Translations under genes and position numbers: made by a program
Notes under the pieces: generated by a model
Told to the model about the DNA's origin: nothing
Seen by the model: only the letters and a program-made list of their open reading frames with translations
Databases searched by the model: none
Assembly: GCA_947588845.1 (NCBI GenBank)
Contig: CANQAR010000001.1
Coordinates: 62,001-126,000 of the forward strand
Direction of reading: 5' to 3'
Length of the DNA stretch: 64,000 bases
Source: an uncultured Lachnospiraceae bacterium
GTDB lineage: Bacteria; Bacillota; Clostridia; Lachnospirales; Lachnospiraceae
Part shown: in pieces, positions 28,250-36,751 of the stretch
How the letters are laid out: every line of letters begins with the position of its first letter
Position numbering within the stretch: position 1 is the first letter of the stretch

Positions 28250-28279
28250 TAAATGCCGCAGATACAAAGGAGAATGCTC

Positions 28280-29590
28280 ATGTCTTTACAAATCCAGAAA
28301 AAGCTGATGAACGTCACGACGTTCTTTTATCTTATGAGACTCGAAAAAAATTTTAACCGAAACCGCCAAAAGCTCAAGGCCCGGCAGAACAAAAACATCC
28401 GCAGACTTATGAAGGCCGCCTGGAAAATACCGTTCTACCGGAAACGTTTTGAAGAAAGTAATCTGCGCCCGGAAGATTTTAAATGCAGCGAGGACCTTGT
28501 CCGGTTTCCGGTTCTGACAAAAGCGGAACTTCGCGAATGGATGAGAGAACTCTATGAGCAGAACCCCGGCAAGCGGGATCTCTGGGACGCGACCAGCACC
28601 AGCGGTTCTTCGGGGATCCCGCTGAAGCTTTACCAGTCTCAGCGCGAGCACGCAATCGCGAACGCCAGCTGGATCCGGATCCTGATGAGCTTTGGCTACG
28701 ACCCGTTCTTCGGAAAAATGATTTCTTTCGAATCGAGCTACCGCGACACGAAGACCAGGCGAGATTCCGTTGTGCAGAAACTTGGAATCCTGCAAAGGCG
28801 TATTCTTTCCGAAAAACGGTGTACCGACGACGGCATGGACGATGTCATCCGGGAGCTGAATGAATACCGGCCGGACCTGATCTGCCTGCGCAAAAACTGC
28901 ATCGTGCGCCTCGCTCTGTACGCGCAGGAACATAATCTCCCCGTACATAAACCCAAATGGTACATACCGGTCAGTGAGATGGTCGATGAGATGACGGAAA
29001 ACATCCTTGCAAAGACATTCGGCGCCGGCCTTGTGGACGCCTATGGCTGCGATGAGACAGGAAGCTGCGTTGTAAAGTATCCCGGCAGAAAGTACTACGA
29101 TATCTGCAATGACACCCACGTCGTGAATATTTACGATGAGCAGAATCACCTGGCCGACAACGGAAGAATGATTCTGACCCCTCTTTATAAGACAGATTTT
29201 CCGATCATCAATTACGACGTCGGAGACCTGGCCTCCTCCTTCACCTGCGAGGGAATCCGTTATATCACAAAAATTCACGGCAGGCTCAACGACATGATCC
29301 GGCATGAGGATGGAAGCGAGTCGTCCGTGCTGGAGCTCCGCAAGATTCCGAACGGAATCACCGGAATCGTCCAGTTCCGCTATGTTCAGGAATCCTTCCA
29401 TGACCTGCGGGTTGAGCTTGTGCGCGATCCGAAGGATCACACTTACACGGACAGCCAGATTGAAGAATTTTTCAAAAAACAGATTGAGCAGCTCTACGGG
29501 GATGAGTTCCGCATTTCTGTTACATGGATGGACGTCATCCCGCCGGATCCAAACGGAAAGCTGCGCTGTTTCGTATGTAATGTACAATAA
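28280..29590 (+). CDS. Phenylacetate-CoA ligase/CapK-like AMP-forming adenylate-forming family protein
   Basis: TSTSGSSGIPLKLYQSQRE...DAYGCDETGSCV...YDVGDLASSFTCEGIRYITKIHGRLNDMI. Start placed at 28280 because AAAGGAG (28266-28272) lies inside the ORF-track extension. Confidence 0.88.
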   Translation: MSLQIQKKLMNVTTFFYLMRLEKNFNRNRQKLKARQNKNIRRLMKAAWKIPFYRKRFEESNLRPEDFKCSEDLVRFPVLTKAELREWMRELYEQNPGKRDLWDATSTSGSSGIPLKLYQSQREHAIANASWIRILMSFGYDPFFGKMISFESSYRDTKTRRDSVVQKLGILQRRILSEKRCTDDGMDDVIRELNEYRPDLICLRKNCIVRLALYAQEHNLPVHKPKWYIPVSEMVDEMTENILAKTFGAGLVDAYGCDETGSCVVKYPGRKYYDICNDTHVVNIYDEQNHLADNGRMILTPLYKTDFPIINYDVGDLASSFTCEGIRYITKIHGRLNDMIRHEDGSESSVLELRKIPNGITGIVQFRYVQESFHDLRVELVRDPKDHTYTDSQIEEFFKKQIEQLYGDEFRISVTWMDVIPPDPNGKLRCFVCNVQ

Positions 29591-29723
29591 ATATTTATGC
29601 CTGCAAGCCTGACGCCTCGCTGTTTGCAGCGGGGCCTTTGATTATAAAACAACCTTAAATTTAAAAACAGGCGTTCTGTCCCTGCGCCGCAGGGTTCCGC
29701 CATGAACGAAAGAAGCTGATACA

Positions 29724-31169
29724 TTGTCCGAAAAACGAAAGAACCAGTCCTTAAACAGTCTTGCCATGCGTGCAGGTATTTTCTATATTATCTCTCAGCT
29801 TTTTGTCCGGGGAATTTCTTTTCTCACTGCCCCCGTATTCTCGCGGCTGCTCTCGAAAACGCAGTACTCCGATTTCAGCCGCTACGAATCCTGGCTTCTG
29901 ATCTTCGCGCCGATCATGTCGCTCTGTCTGTGGCGCAGCGTTGAGCGGGCAAAATATGATGTGAAGGAACGGTTCAATGAGTTTGTGTCCAGCGTGCAGA
30001 CGCTCTCCTACCTCGCGATCACAGCTTTCTTTATTCCGTTCTGGATCTTCCGGGACAAGATCGGCCCACTGTTTGCCATGGACGGTTATATGCTCCTCAT
30101 CGCCTTTCTTTACACCTACGCGCACACCAGCATCTTTTATATGCAGCGCCGGGAAAAACAGATGATGCGGTACAAAGCGAGCACCACGCTGACCGCCTGC
30201 ACCATGATTCCGGCTACCGTATTGTCCGTTGCTCTGGTGTGCTGGGGAAAAACGCACGGTCACGAAACAGATCTGGTCAGTCTCCGGATTCTTGGCTATC
30301 ATGTCCCCGTGATCATCGGAGGATTTCTGGTCGCCATTCTGATGCTCGTTCAGGGACGGCGCGCCGTTAATTTCGCCTACTGGAAATATGCGCTCCTCTT
30401 CTCCATCCCGCTGATCCCGGAGGTTCTCTCCATCCAGATTATGAACCAGGCCGACAAGCTGATGGTACGGGAAATGACCGGAGGAAACAACGGCGGCACG
30501 ATCGCCCTTGCAACCCAGGTCTCCTACATCATCTGGATTATTGAGGATTCTGTCTGGAACGCATGGCTTCCCTGGATGTATGAGAAAATCTCCGCGAAGC
30601 AGACAGACGGCATCGAGGACTCCTGGACAGTCCTGATGCACGGCTTCGGCGTTTTTTCCTGGCTGCTTGTCGTCCTCGCCCCCGAGATCATTCTGATCCT
30701 GGGCGGCAGAAAATACGCAGACGCCGTTTATCTGGTGGCCCCTCTGGTGACAGGAACGCTGTTTCGCTTTTACAGCTACAGCTACACCGCGATACAGAAT
30801 TACTACAAAAAAACCGGCTTTGTGGCGATGTCCACATTCTTTGTAATGATCCTGAACGTCATTTTAAATTATGTATGCATCCGCTTTTTCGGTTATCAGG
30901 CAGCCGCCTACACAACTGCTTTTTCCTATCTGATGCTTCTGATCATACAGGCGCTGATGGAAAAACGGCTGACCGGCCGCAAGCTGATTCCGTTGCGAAA
31001 GACATTGCTGATCTCAGGCGCGTGGTTCCTGCTGTGCATGCTGACCATGCTCTCGTTCGGAGCTCCCTTATGGAGCCGTTATCTGCTGATTCTTCTTGCG
31101 GCGCCGTTCATTCTGTGGTATTTCCTTCCAAAGATGAAGATGATACTGGAAATCCTGAAAAAGAAATAA
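29724..31169 (+). CDS. Wzx-like flippase / oligosaccharide-lipid translocase (MATE/MOP superfamily)
   Basis: About 12 TM segments; NSLAMRAGIFYIISQLFVRGISFLTAPVFSRLLSKTQYSDFSRYESWLLI. Confidence 0.9.
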   Translation: MSEKRKNQSLNSLAMRAGIFYIISQLFVRGISFLTAPVFSRLLSKTQYSDFSRYESWLLIFAPIMSLCLWRSVERAKYDVKERFNEFVSSVQTLSYLAITAFFIPFWIFRDKIGPLFAMDGYMLLIAFLYTYAHTSIFYMQRREKQMMRYKASTTLTACTMIPATVLSVALVCWGKTHGHETDLVSLRILGYHVPVIIGGFLVAILMLVQGRRAVNFAYWKYALLFSIPLIPEVLSIQIMNQADKLMVREMTGGNNGGTIALATQVSYIIWIIEDSVWNAWLPWMYEKISAKQTDGIEDSWTVLMHGFGVFSWLLVVLAPEIILILGGRKYADAVYLVAPLVTGTLFRFYSYSYTAIQNYYKKTGFVAMSTFFVMILNVILNYVCIRFFGYQAAAYTTAFSYLMLLIIQALMEKRLTGRKLIPLRKTLLISGAWFLLCMLTMLSFGAPLWSRYLLILLAAPFILWYFLPKMKMILEILKKK

Positions 31170-31184
31170 ACAAAGCACTGAAAA

Positions 31185-31230
31185 ACTCCGGAAGCGGCAG
31201 TCCCTTACTGCATACTTCCGGAGTCCTTGT
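31185..31230. terminator. Bidirectional terminator between convergent flippase and ATP-grasp genes
   Basis: aaaaaCTCCGGAAG...CTTCCGGAGtccttgttt inverted repeat, A-run on the left and T-rich on the right. Confidence 0.75.
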
Positions 31231-31250
31231 TTGTATGAATTTCTTTTCAT

Positions 31251-32426
31251 TCACTGTACTTCTATTTTTATTTTGGACAGCGCTTCATTCAGCTTTTCTA
31301 CCGCCGCCTCCAGCGTCTTCCCCTTCGTGATTACATGCCCAATCCTGTGCGGACCGACGTGAAATTTTTTCACTTCATCGCCGACCTTGTAATCAAACTG
31401 CACTTCGCAGATATCCTCATCCGCCCCGTTGTGATTTTCCATGGCTGTGATGACGCCGTCCTTATCGCTGCGCAGAAGCATGCTCGCGTTCGGCACCGCC
31501 ATCTCCTGCGGAAACTCCACATCCTCTCCGAGCGCCGCCAGAATCAGTTTCTCATAGTAGTCGAAGCCATAGTAGATGGATACCAGCTCAGCGAGGCAGG
31601 TTGCCCCTGAACGGCCTCCCAACTCGAGCACGTAGGTCTTGTCATCTTTCAGAATGAAGTCGGCATTGATTGCGCAGTTATCCAGCCCCATCGCACGGAT
31701 CGCCGCCTCCAGCTGCTTTTTTGCGTCCTCAATGACGCCCTCCGCAAGATCGTATGGAGCAAAATGGCCGATCGGAACACCCGTGTCTCCCTGAAATACG
31801 TAATCGCCGTGCGGCAGAATAAACTTTACTTCCCCGTGATGCACAAAAGCCTGCGCGCCGAATTCTTTTCCTTCAATAAATTCTTCTATAATAAAGTGAT
31901 CCGTGCAGGTATTCGCTCTGACAATATTCCTGGCATGTTCAAATTCATCCGCCGAATTGACGCGGATGATGCCGCGGCTGCCCGATGTGTCCACAGCCTT
32001 GAAGATCAGCGGAAAGTTCAGCCCTTTTGTCTTTTCCTGCATGTCATCTTCGAAAGTGACCTCGCGGAATCTCGCCGTGCGCACGCCATACTCCTCGTAT
32101 TTCTGCTTCATGCGGATCTTATTAGAGGCAGTCCGGGCCGCCTCAAAACTCAGGCCAGTCAGTCCAAGCTCGTCGCAGACCTTTCCGATTGTGACGACCG
32201 CAACGTCTGTGCCGGCTGTCACGATTCCGTCAATCTGTTCTTTTCTGGCAGCCTCGACGACTTTCTCATAATCCACCGTGTTTTCATAAATCACCTGATC
32301 CGCGATGGCAAACCCCGGATAATTTCCCGGAATGCTGACGGCAATCGTCCAGATCCCCATCTCTTTTGCCTTTTTGATCAGAGGCACCTGATAGATTCCC
32401 GCTCCCATTATCATCAGCTTTTTCAT
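31251..32426 (-). CDS. ATP-grasp domain carboxylate-amine ligase-like protein
   Basis: FPLIFKAVDTSGSRGIIRVNSADEFEHA...IEEFIEGKEFGAQAFV...INADFILKDDKTYVLELGGRSGATCLAELVS. Confidence 0.88.
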   Translation of the reverse strand: MKKLMIMGAGIYQVPLIKKAKEMGIWTIAVSIPGNYPGFAIADQVIYENTVDYEKVVEAARKEQIDGIVTAGTDVAVVTIGKVCDELGLTGLSFEAARTASNKIRMKQKYEEYGVRTARFREVTFEDDMQEKTKGLNFPLIFKAVDTSGSRGIIRVNSADEFEHARNIVRANTCTDHFIIEEFIEGKEFGAQAFVHHGEVKFILPHGDYVFQGDTGVPIGHFAPYDLAEGVIEDAKKQLEAAIRAMGLDNCAINADFILKDDKTYVLELGGRSGATCLAELVSIYYGFDYYEKLILAALGEDVEFPQEMAVPNASMLLRSDKDGVITAMENHNGADEDICEVQFDYKVGDEVKKFHVGPHRIGHVITKGKTLEAAVEKLNEALSKIKIEVQ

Positions 32427-33508
32427 GTCATATCCTCCCTGTGCACTGCCTCATATGCCATTCTGTTCTCTTTTCTGGGACAGTCAGTTACCATCCTTCT
32501 GTCTGCAGTGCCGCAAACCAGGTTTTCCTCTTCCAGCGGCGGAAAACCCGATGTTTTATTTTTTTCTGTATTTTTATCCTCTGCTTTGTGCTCATGTACC
32601 GCGCGCACCACGAACTGCGGATTATTGCTCATTCCCTGAAAGATCCTGCCCACGTACTCCCCGATCAGCCCCATAAACAGGAGGTTGATTCCGGAGAAAA
32701 AGCAGATTGCCGCCATCATGGACGGCCACCCGAGCTGCATGTACGGACGTACAATCTTCTGAATCACGACAACAACCGCTCCGACCAGCCCGGTCAGAGA
32801 AAAAAGATAGCCCAGAGACATCGCAAACTTCAGCGGAACGATCGAAAAGCCGAGAATATTCGACCAGAGCTGGATCAGTTTTTTCAGCGTATAGTTTGAC
32901 GTGCCATAAGCGCGGTCAAAATGCCGGATCGGGACCGAACTGATATTCCGGGTTGTCCTAAGGAACAGCCCCTGCAGGTGTGTGTAGGCGCTCTTGTACT
33001 CGATCACATAATCGCGCACAAATTTCCGGATCACCCAGAAACTGGATGTCTTCATGTCTTTTGGTTTCTTAAGGAGGAACCGGATCGTCATATGGTTTAC
33101 AAAACTGCCAAAATTGCGGAAACCGCTGTGCTTTTTCTCTGGATAATAAGCATAGACGATGTCATAGCCCTTATCAAATTCTTCCAGCAGATATTTGAGC
33201 TGGGACGGATGTGTCTGCATGTCGTCATCCATCGCGACAAACACATCTCCCCGCGCGTTATTCAGCCCTGCCATGACGGCATTGTGTTGTCCGGCATTTT
33301 TTGCAAGCTCAACAAATCTCACACACTCGTAATCCCTCACCAGAGACAAAAGTTCCGCCGTTGTCGCTCCTCCGTCCGGGGAAGCGTCGTCCACCAGAAC
33401 AAACTCATACTCGTCCCGGTTCAGTTTATTCAGTTCTTCCATCGTCAGCTCAACAACACTGCGGATTGTGTGGGATGACTTGTAGCATGGAATAATTATC
33501 GAAATCAT
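32423..33508 (-). CDS. Family 2 glycosyltransferase, polyprenyl-phosphate type (GtrB/ArnC-like, two C-terminal TM helices)
   Basis: ISIIIPCYKSSHTIRSVVE...FVLVDDASPDGG...AKNAGQHNAVMAGLNNARGDVFVAMDDDMQTHP; 4-nt overlap with the downstream ATP-grasp gene. Confidence 0.92.
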   Translation of the reverse strand: MISIIIPCYKSSHTIRSVVELTMEELNKLNRDEYEFVLVDDASPDGGATTAELLSLVRDYECVRFVELAKNAGQHNAVMAGLNNARGDVFVAMDDDMQTHPSQLKYLLEEFDKGYDIVYAYYPEKKHSGFRNFGSFVNHMTIRFLLKKPKDMKTSSFWVIRKFVRDYVIEYKSAYTHLQGLFLRTTRNISSVPIRHFDRAYGTSNYTLKKLIQLWSNILGFSIVPLKFAMSLGYLFSLTGLVGAVVVVIQKIVRPYMQLGWPSMMAAICFFSGINLLFMGLIGEYVGRIFQGMSNNPQFVVRAVHEHKAEDKNTEKNKTSGFPPLEEENLVCGTADRRMVTDCPRKENRMAYEAVHREDMT

Positions 33509-33576
33509 AAATATATCATCCTTTGTGTATTCCGATCATTCGTCGTCATTTTGCCAGATATCGGTATGCATCTGCA

Positions 33577-34917
33577 TTAGATTCCAAGAATCCGTGTCGC
33601 GATCTGGAAATAGATTACCAGAGAAACCGCGTCCACGATCGTCGTGATAAACGGACTTGCCATGACAGCCGGGTCAAATCCGACCCGGTTTGCCAGCATC
33701 GGAAGCAGGCAGCCCACCATTTTTGCCACGACAACCGTAACGACCATCGTGAGGCAGACAATCAGCGCTACTACCATTGGTACACGGTCGACCAGCAGAA
33801 GCTTCCCAAAATTGACTACGGAAAGCGTCAGGCCGCAGAGCACCGCAACCCGGATCTCTTTCCAGAGTACCCTGAAAATATCGGAAAACTCCACCTCTCC
33901 AAGAGAGATGCTTCGAATGATCGTGACGGACGCCTGGCCTCCGGCATTTCCTCCGGTATCCATAAACATGGGGATGTAGGCGTTCAGCACGCTGTAGGTG
34001 GCAAGCGCCGTCTCATAGCGGAGAATAATGTTGCTCGTAAATGTTGCTGATATCATAAGAAACAATAACCATGGTATTCTTTTCTTCCATGTTTCAAATA
34101 CTGTTGTTTTTGAATACGGTTTATCCGTGGGCGTGATCGCGGCCATCTTCTCGATATCTTCCGTGGCCTCCTGCTCGATGATATCCATGACGTCGTCGAC
34201 TGTGATAATGCCCACAAGCCGGTTCTCGCTGTCCACGACCGGCATCGCGTCAAAGTCGTATTTCTGGAAGGTGCGGGCGACCTCCTCCTGGTCCGTCAGC
34301 GTACTGATCGTGATGACGTTCTCTTCCATCAGATTTCCGACCTTGTCGTCCGGCTTCCCGTACAAAAGCATACGCAGAGAGATTGTCCCTGTGATTTTGC
34401 GGTACTGGTCTGTGACGTAGCACGTATTGATCGTCTCCCGGTCCGGCCCGATCAGTCTGATTTTGTCGATAGCCTGCGTCACCGTCTGATTTTCCTTCAG
34501 ATCGATAAACTCCACGGTCATAATGCTTCCCGCGGAATCTTCCGGATACTGAAGCAGATGATTGATATCTCTTCTTGTCTCCGGTGTCGTCTGCTGCAGC
34601 AGGCGCTTGACGACATTCGCCGGCATTTCATCCATCAGGTCGGCTGCGTCGTCTGCAAACAGATTCTCGATGATATGCGCCGCTTCATTGTCCGTCAGGG
34701 AAGTAAGAATCACCTGCTCAAGCTCCAAAGGCAGAAACGAAAACACGTCCGCCGCGATCGATTTCGGAAGGATACGGAACACTTTCACAAGTTCCGCCTT
34801 CGGAAGCTCCAGATCCTCCAGCATCGCGGCAATATCAGCTTCGTTCATCTCGCTGATCTCACTGCGGATCAAAGCATACTGATGGTTATTGATATACTCC
34901 TGAATTTTTTCCAACAT
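33577..34917 (-). CDS. mgtE: Magnesium transporter MgtE
   Basis: MgtE_N, CBS pair (VVDSENRLVGIITVDDVMDIIEQEATEDIEKMAA), C-terminal TM domain FMDTGGNAGGQASVTIIRSISLGEV. Confidence 0.97.
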   Translation of the reverse strand: MLEKIQEYINNHQYALIRSEISEMNEADIAAMLEDLELPKAELVKVFRILPKSIAADVFSFLPLELEQVILTSLTDNEAAHIIENLFADDAADLMDEMPANVVKRLLQQTTPETRRDINHLLQYPEDSAGSIMTVEFIDLKENQTVTQAIDKIRLIGPDRETINTCYVTDQYRKITGTISLRMLLYGKPDDKVGNLMEENVITISTLTDQEEVARTFQKYDFDAMPVVDSENRLVGIITVDDVMDIIEQEATEDIEKMAAITPTDKPYSKTTVFETWKKRIPWLLFLMISATFTSNIILRYETALATYSVLNAYIPMFMDTGGNAGGQASVTIIRSISLGEVEFSDIFRVLWKEIRVAVLCGLTLSVVNFGKLLLVDRVPMVVALIVCLTMVVTVVVAKMVGCLLPMLANRVGFDPAVMASPFITTIVDAVSLVIYFQIATRILGI

Positions 34918-35247
34918 AACAAAAAGACCCCCTCGGTAGTTTTTATGACGGGCCAGGGCCCGGGAACATCCTGCGAACCAGTATCTTCACATCGCTTGCG
35001 CTTCACAAAAACCACCCCCTTCATCTGCTGGAATCTGATCCAACGACACAGGGAAAATCTGCCGCCTGTCCCGTGATCATCTTGAATCATTCTATCCTAC
35101 TTTGTAAACTTTCGCAAGTAAAAGCAAAGAAAAAGGTATTGTTTATTTTTTTCAAAAAGTTGTTGACTTTCTCATAATTCTGTTGTATAGTAATATCTGT
35201 CCCGAGCAAAGGACACGGATGACAATCAAATAAATAATTGTTTTTAT

Positions 35248-35319
35248 GCGCGAGTGGCTCAGAGGTGGAGTATCGCCTTGCCAAGGCGAGGGTCGCGGGT
35301 TCGAATCCCGTCTCGCGCT
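35248..35319 (+). tRNA. tRNA-Gly (anticodon GCC), CCA not encoded
   Basis: gcgcgagtggctcagaggtggagtatcgccttgccaaggcgagggtcgcgggttcgaatcccgtctcgcgct; 7-bp acceptor stem GCGCGAG/CTCGCGC, GGTTCGAATCC T arm, CTTGCCAAG anticodon loop. Confidence 0.97.
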
Positions 35320-35325
35320 TTTTTT

Positions 35326-35413
35326 ATGCGCAGGCCCGTGTAAGGAAAATAGCTGCTGGAGCAGCACACGGGCCGCGCAGACGAGCAGGAGGAAAAGCCG
35401 CCTCCTACTCGAT
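35326..35413 (+). repeat. Repeat family A, copy A4 (tandem with A5)
   Basis: atgcgcaggcccgtgtaaggaaaatagctgctggagcagcacacgggccgcgcagacgagcaggaggaaaagccgcctcctactcgat. Confidence 0.92.
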
Positions 35414-35498
35414 CGCAGGCCCGTGTAAGGAAAATAGCTGCTGGAGCAGCACACGGGCCGCGCGGCGAGCAGGAGGAAAAATCGCCTCCTGCTCGATT
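35414..35498 (+). repeat. Repeat family A, copy A5 (tandem with A4)
   Basis: cgcaggcccgtgtaaggaaaatagctgctggagcagcacacgggccgcgcggcgagcaggaggaaaaatcgcctcctgctcgatt; nearly identical to A4. Confidence 0.92.
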
Positions 35499-35580
35499 CA
35501 CAGGAAATTTCGTCCTGTGACACAAAAAGTCTCCGGCTGGATGCGCAGCTCGCAGAGAGGAAACTGCTGCTTCACAGTCC
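35497..35580 (+). repeat. Repeat family D, copy D2
   Basis: ttcacaggaaatttcgtcctgtgacacaaaaagtctccggctggatgcgcagctcgcagagaggaaactgctgcttcacagtcc versus D1 at 10855. Confidence 0.88.
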
Positions 35581-35758
35581 GGGATTTTTTTTGTTTCGGT
35601 TCAATTCTGTAATACGGATTTCAATTTTTTTGCAACTTTCTGCAATTTCTTATCGTAAATTTCCAAAAGTTGTGGTAGAATAACCCATGACAGGTTCTGC
35701 CAGCATATTTTGCCGGCGGTGCCCGAATTTTGTCATACAGAAAAAGGAGGAATTTTTT

Positions 35759-36694
35759 ATGGCACTGGTAACTACTACCGAGATGTTCAAGAAAGCATAC
35801 GATGGGCACTACGCAATCGGCGCATTCAACGTGAACAACATGGAGATCGTACAGGGTATCACAGAGGCAGCTGGTGAGCTCAATTCTCCGCTCATTCTTC
35901 AGGTATCTGCAGGAGCAAGAAAATATGCGAACCATACTTATCTTGTAAAGCTGGTTGAGGCCGCTCTCATCGAGAACGATATTCCGATCGCTCTGCATCT
36001 GGATCACGGCGCAGATTTCGAGATCTGCAAGGCCTGCATCGACGGCGGATTCACTTCTGTCATGATCGACGGCTCCCATCATTCTTTCGAGGACAACATC
36101 GCACTCACCAAGAAGGTCGTTGAGTATGCTCACTCCAAGGGTGTCGTGGTAGAAGGTGAGCTTGGCCAGCTCGCAGGTATCGAGGATGATGTCAAGGTAT
36201 CCGCTGAGGATGCAAAATATACACATCCGGATGAAGTAGAAGAATTCGTAAGCCGCACAGGTGTTGACTCTCTGGCTATCGCGATCGGTACAAGCCATGG
36301 CGCGTTCAAATTCAAACCGGGTCAGAAGCCGCAGCTTCGTTTTGACATTCTCGACGAAGTCTCAAGACGTCTTCCGGAGTTCCCGATCGTTCTTCACGGC
36401 GCTTCCAGCGTTTCACAGGAATATGTGAAGATTATCCAGGAGCACGGCGGAAATCTGAAGGATGCCATCGGTATCCCGGAGGAGATGCTTCGCCAGGCAG
36501 CAAGATCCGCAGTTTGCAAGATCAACATCGACTCTGACCTTCGTCTTGCCATGACAGCTGGTATCCGTCAGGTAATGTGGGAGAATCCGGCTGCATTCGA
36601 TCCGAGAGAATATCTGAAGGTCGGCCGCGCAAACGTCAAAGCGATCGTTGCTCACAAGATCAAGAACGTACTTGGCAGCGACGGAAAAGCCTGA
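35759..36694 (+). CDS. fba: Class II fructose-1,6-bisphosphate aldolase
   Basis: MALVTTTEMFKKAYDGHYAIGAFNVNNMEIVQGI; IALHLDHGADFE; VVVEGELGQLAGIED; RBS aaaaaggaggaatttttt. ORF-track start at 35687 is too long. Confidence 0.97.
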   Translation: MALVTTTEMFKKAYDGHYAIGAFNVNNMEIVQGITEAAGELNSPLILQVSAGARKYANHTYLVKLVEAALIENDIPIALHLDHGADFEICKACIDGGFTSVMIDGSHHSFEDNIALTKKVVEYAHSKGVVVEGELGQLAGIEDDVKVSAEDAKYTHPDEVEEFVSRTGVDSLAIAIGTSHGAFKFKPGQKPQLRFDILDEVSRRLPEFPIVLHGASSVSQEYVKIIQEHGGNLKDAIGIPEEMLRQAARSAVCKINIDSDLRLAMTAGIRQVMWENPAAFDPREYLKVGRANVKAIVAHKIKNVLGSDGKA

Positions 36695-36718
36695 GAACAG
36701 AGTTTTGCCAAAAACTGA

Positions 36719-36743
36719 GGCGCCGCAGATGCGGCGCCTTTTT
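36719..36743 (+). terminator. Rho-independent terminator of fba
   Basis: GGCGCCGCAGATGCGGCGCC followed by TTTTT. Confidence 0.9.
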
Positions 36744-36751
36744 CAGCTGAT

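Noticed and set aside
28064-28267. 67-aa minus ORF across the MITE
   Set aside because: Spans promoter, TSD and palindromic element; explained by those features.
34918-35090. M-box (Mg2+) riboswitch or leader peptide upstream of mgtE
   Set aside because: The leader is long and partly structured, but I could not match M-box conserved blocks; the 73-aa ORF there has no recognisable feature.
35326-35498. Possible CRISPR array
   Set aside because: Only two adjacent ~85-nt units with internal hairpins and no spacers; no cas genes in the window.
35152-35612. Overlapping 60-124 aa ORFs around tRNA-Gly
   Set aside because: They translate the tRNA and the tandem A/D repeats; not proteins.
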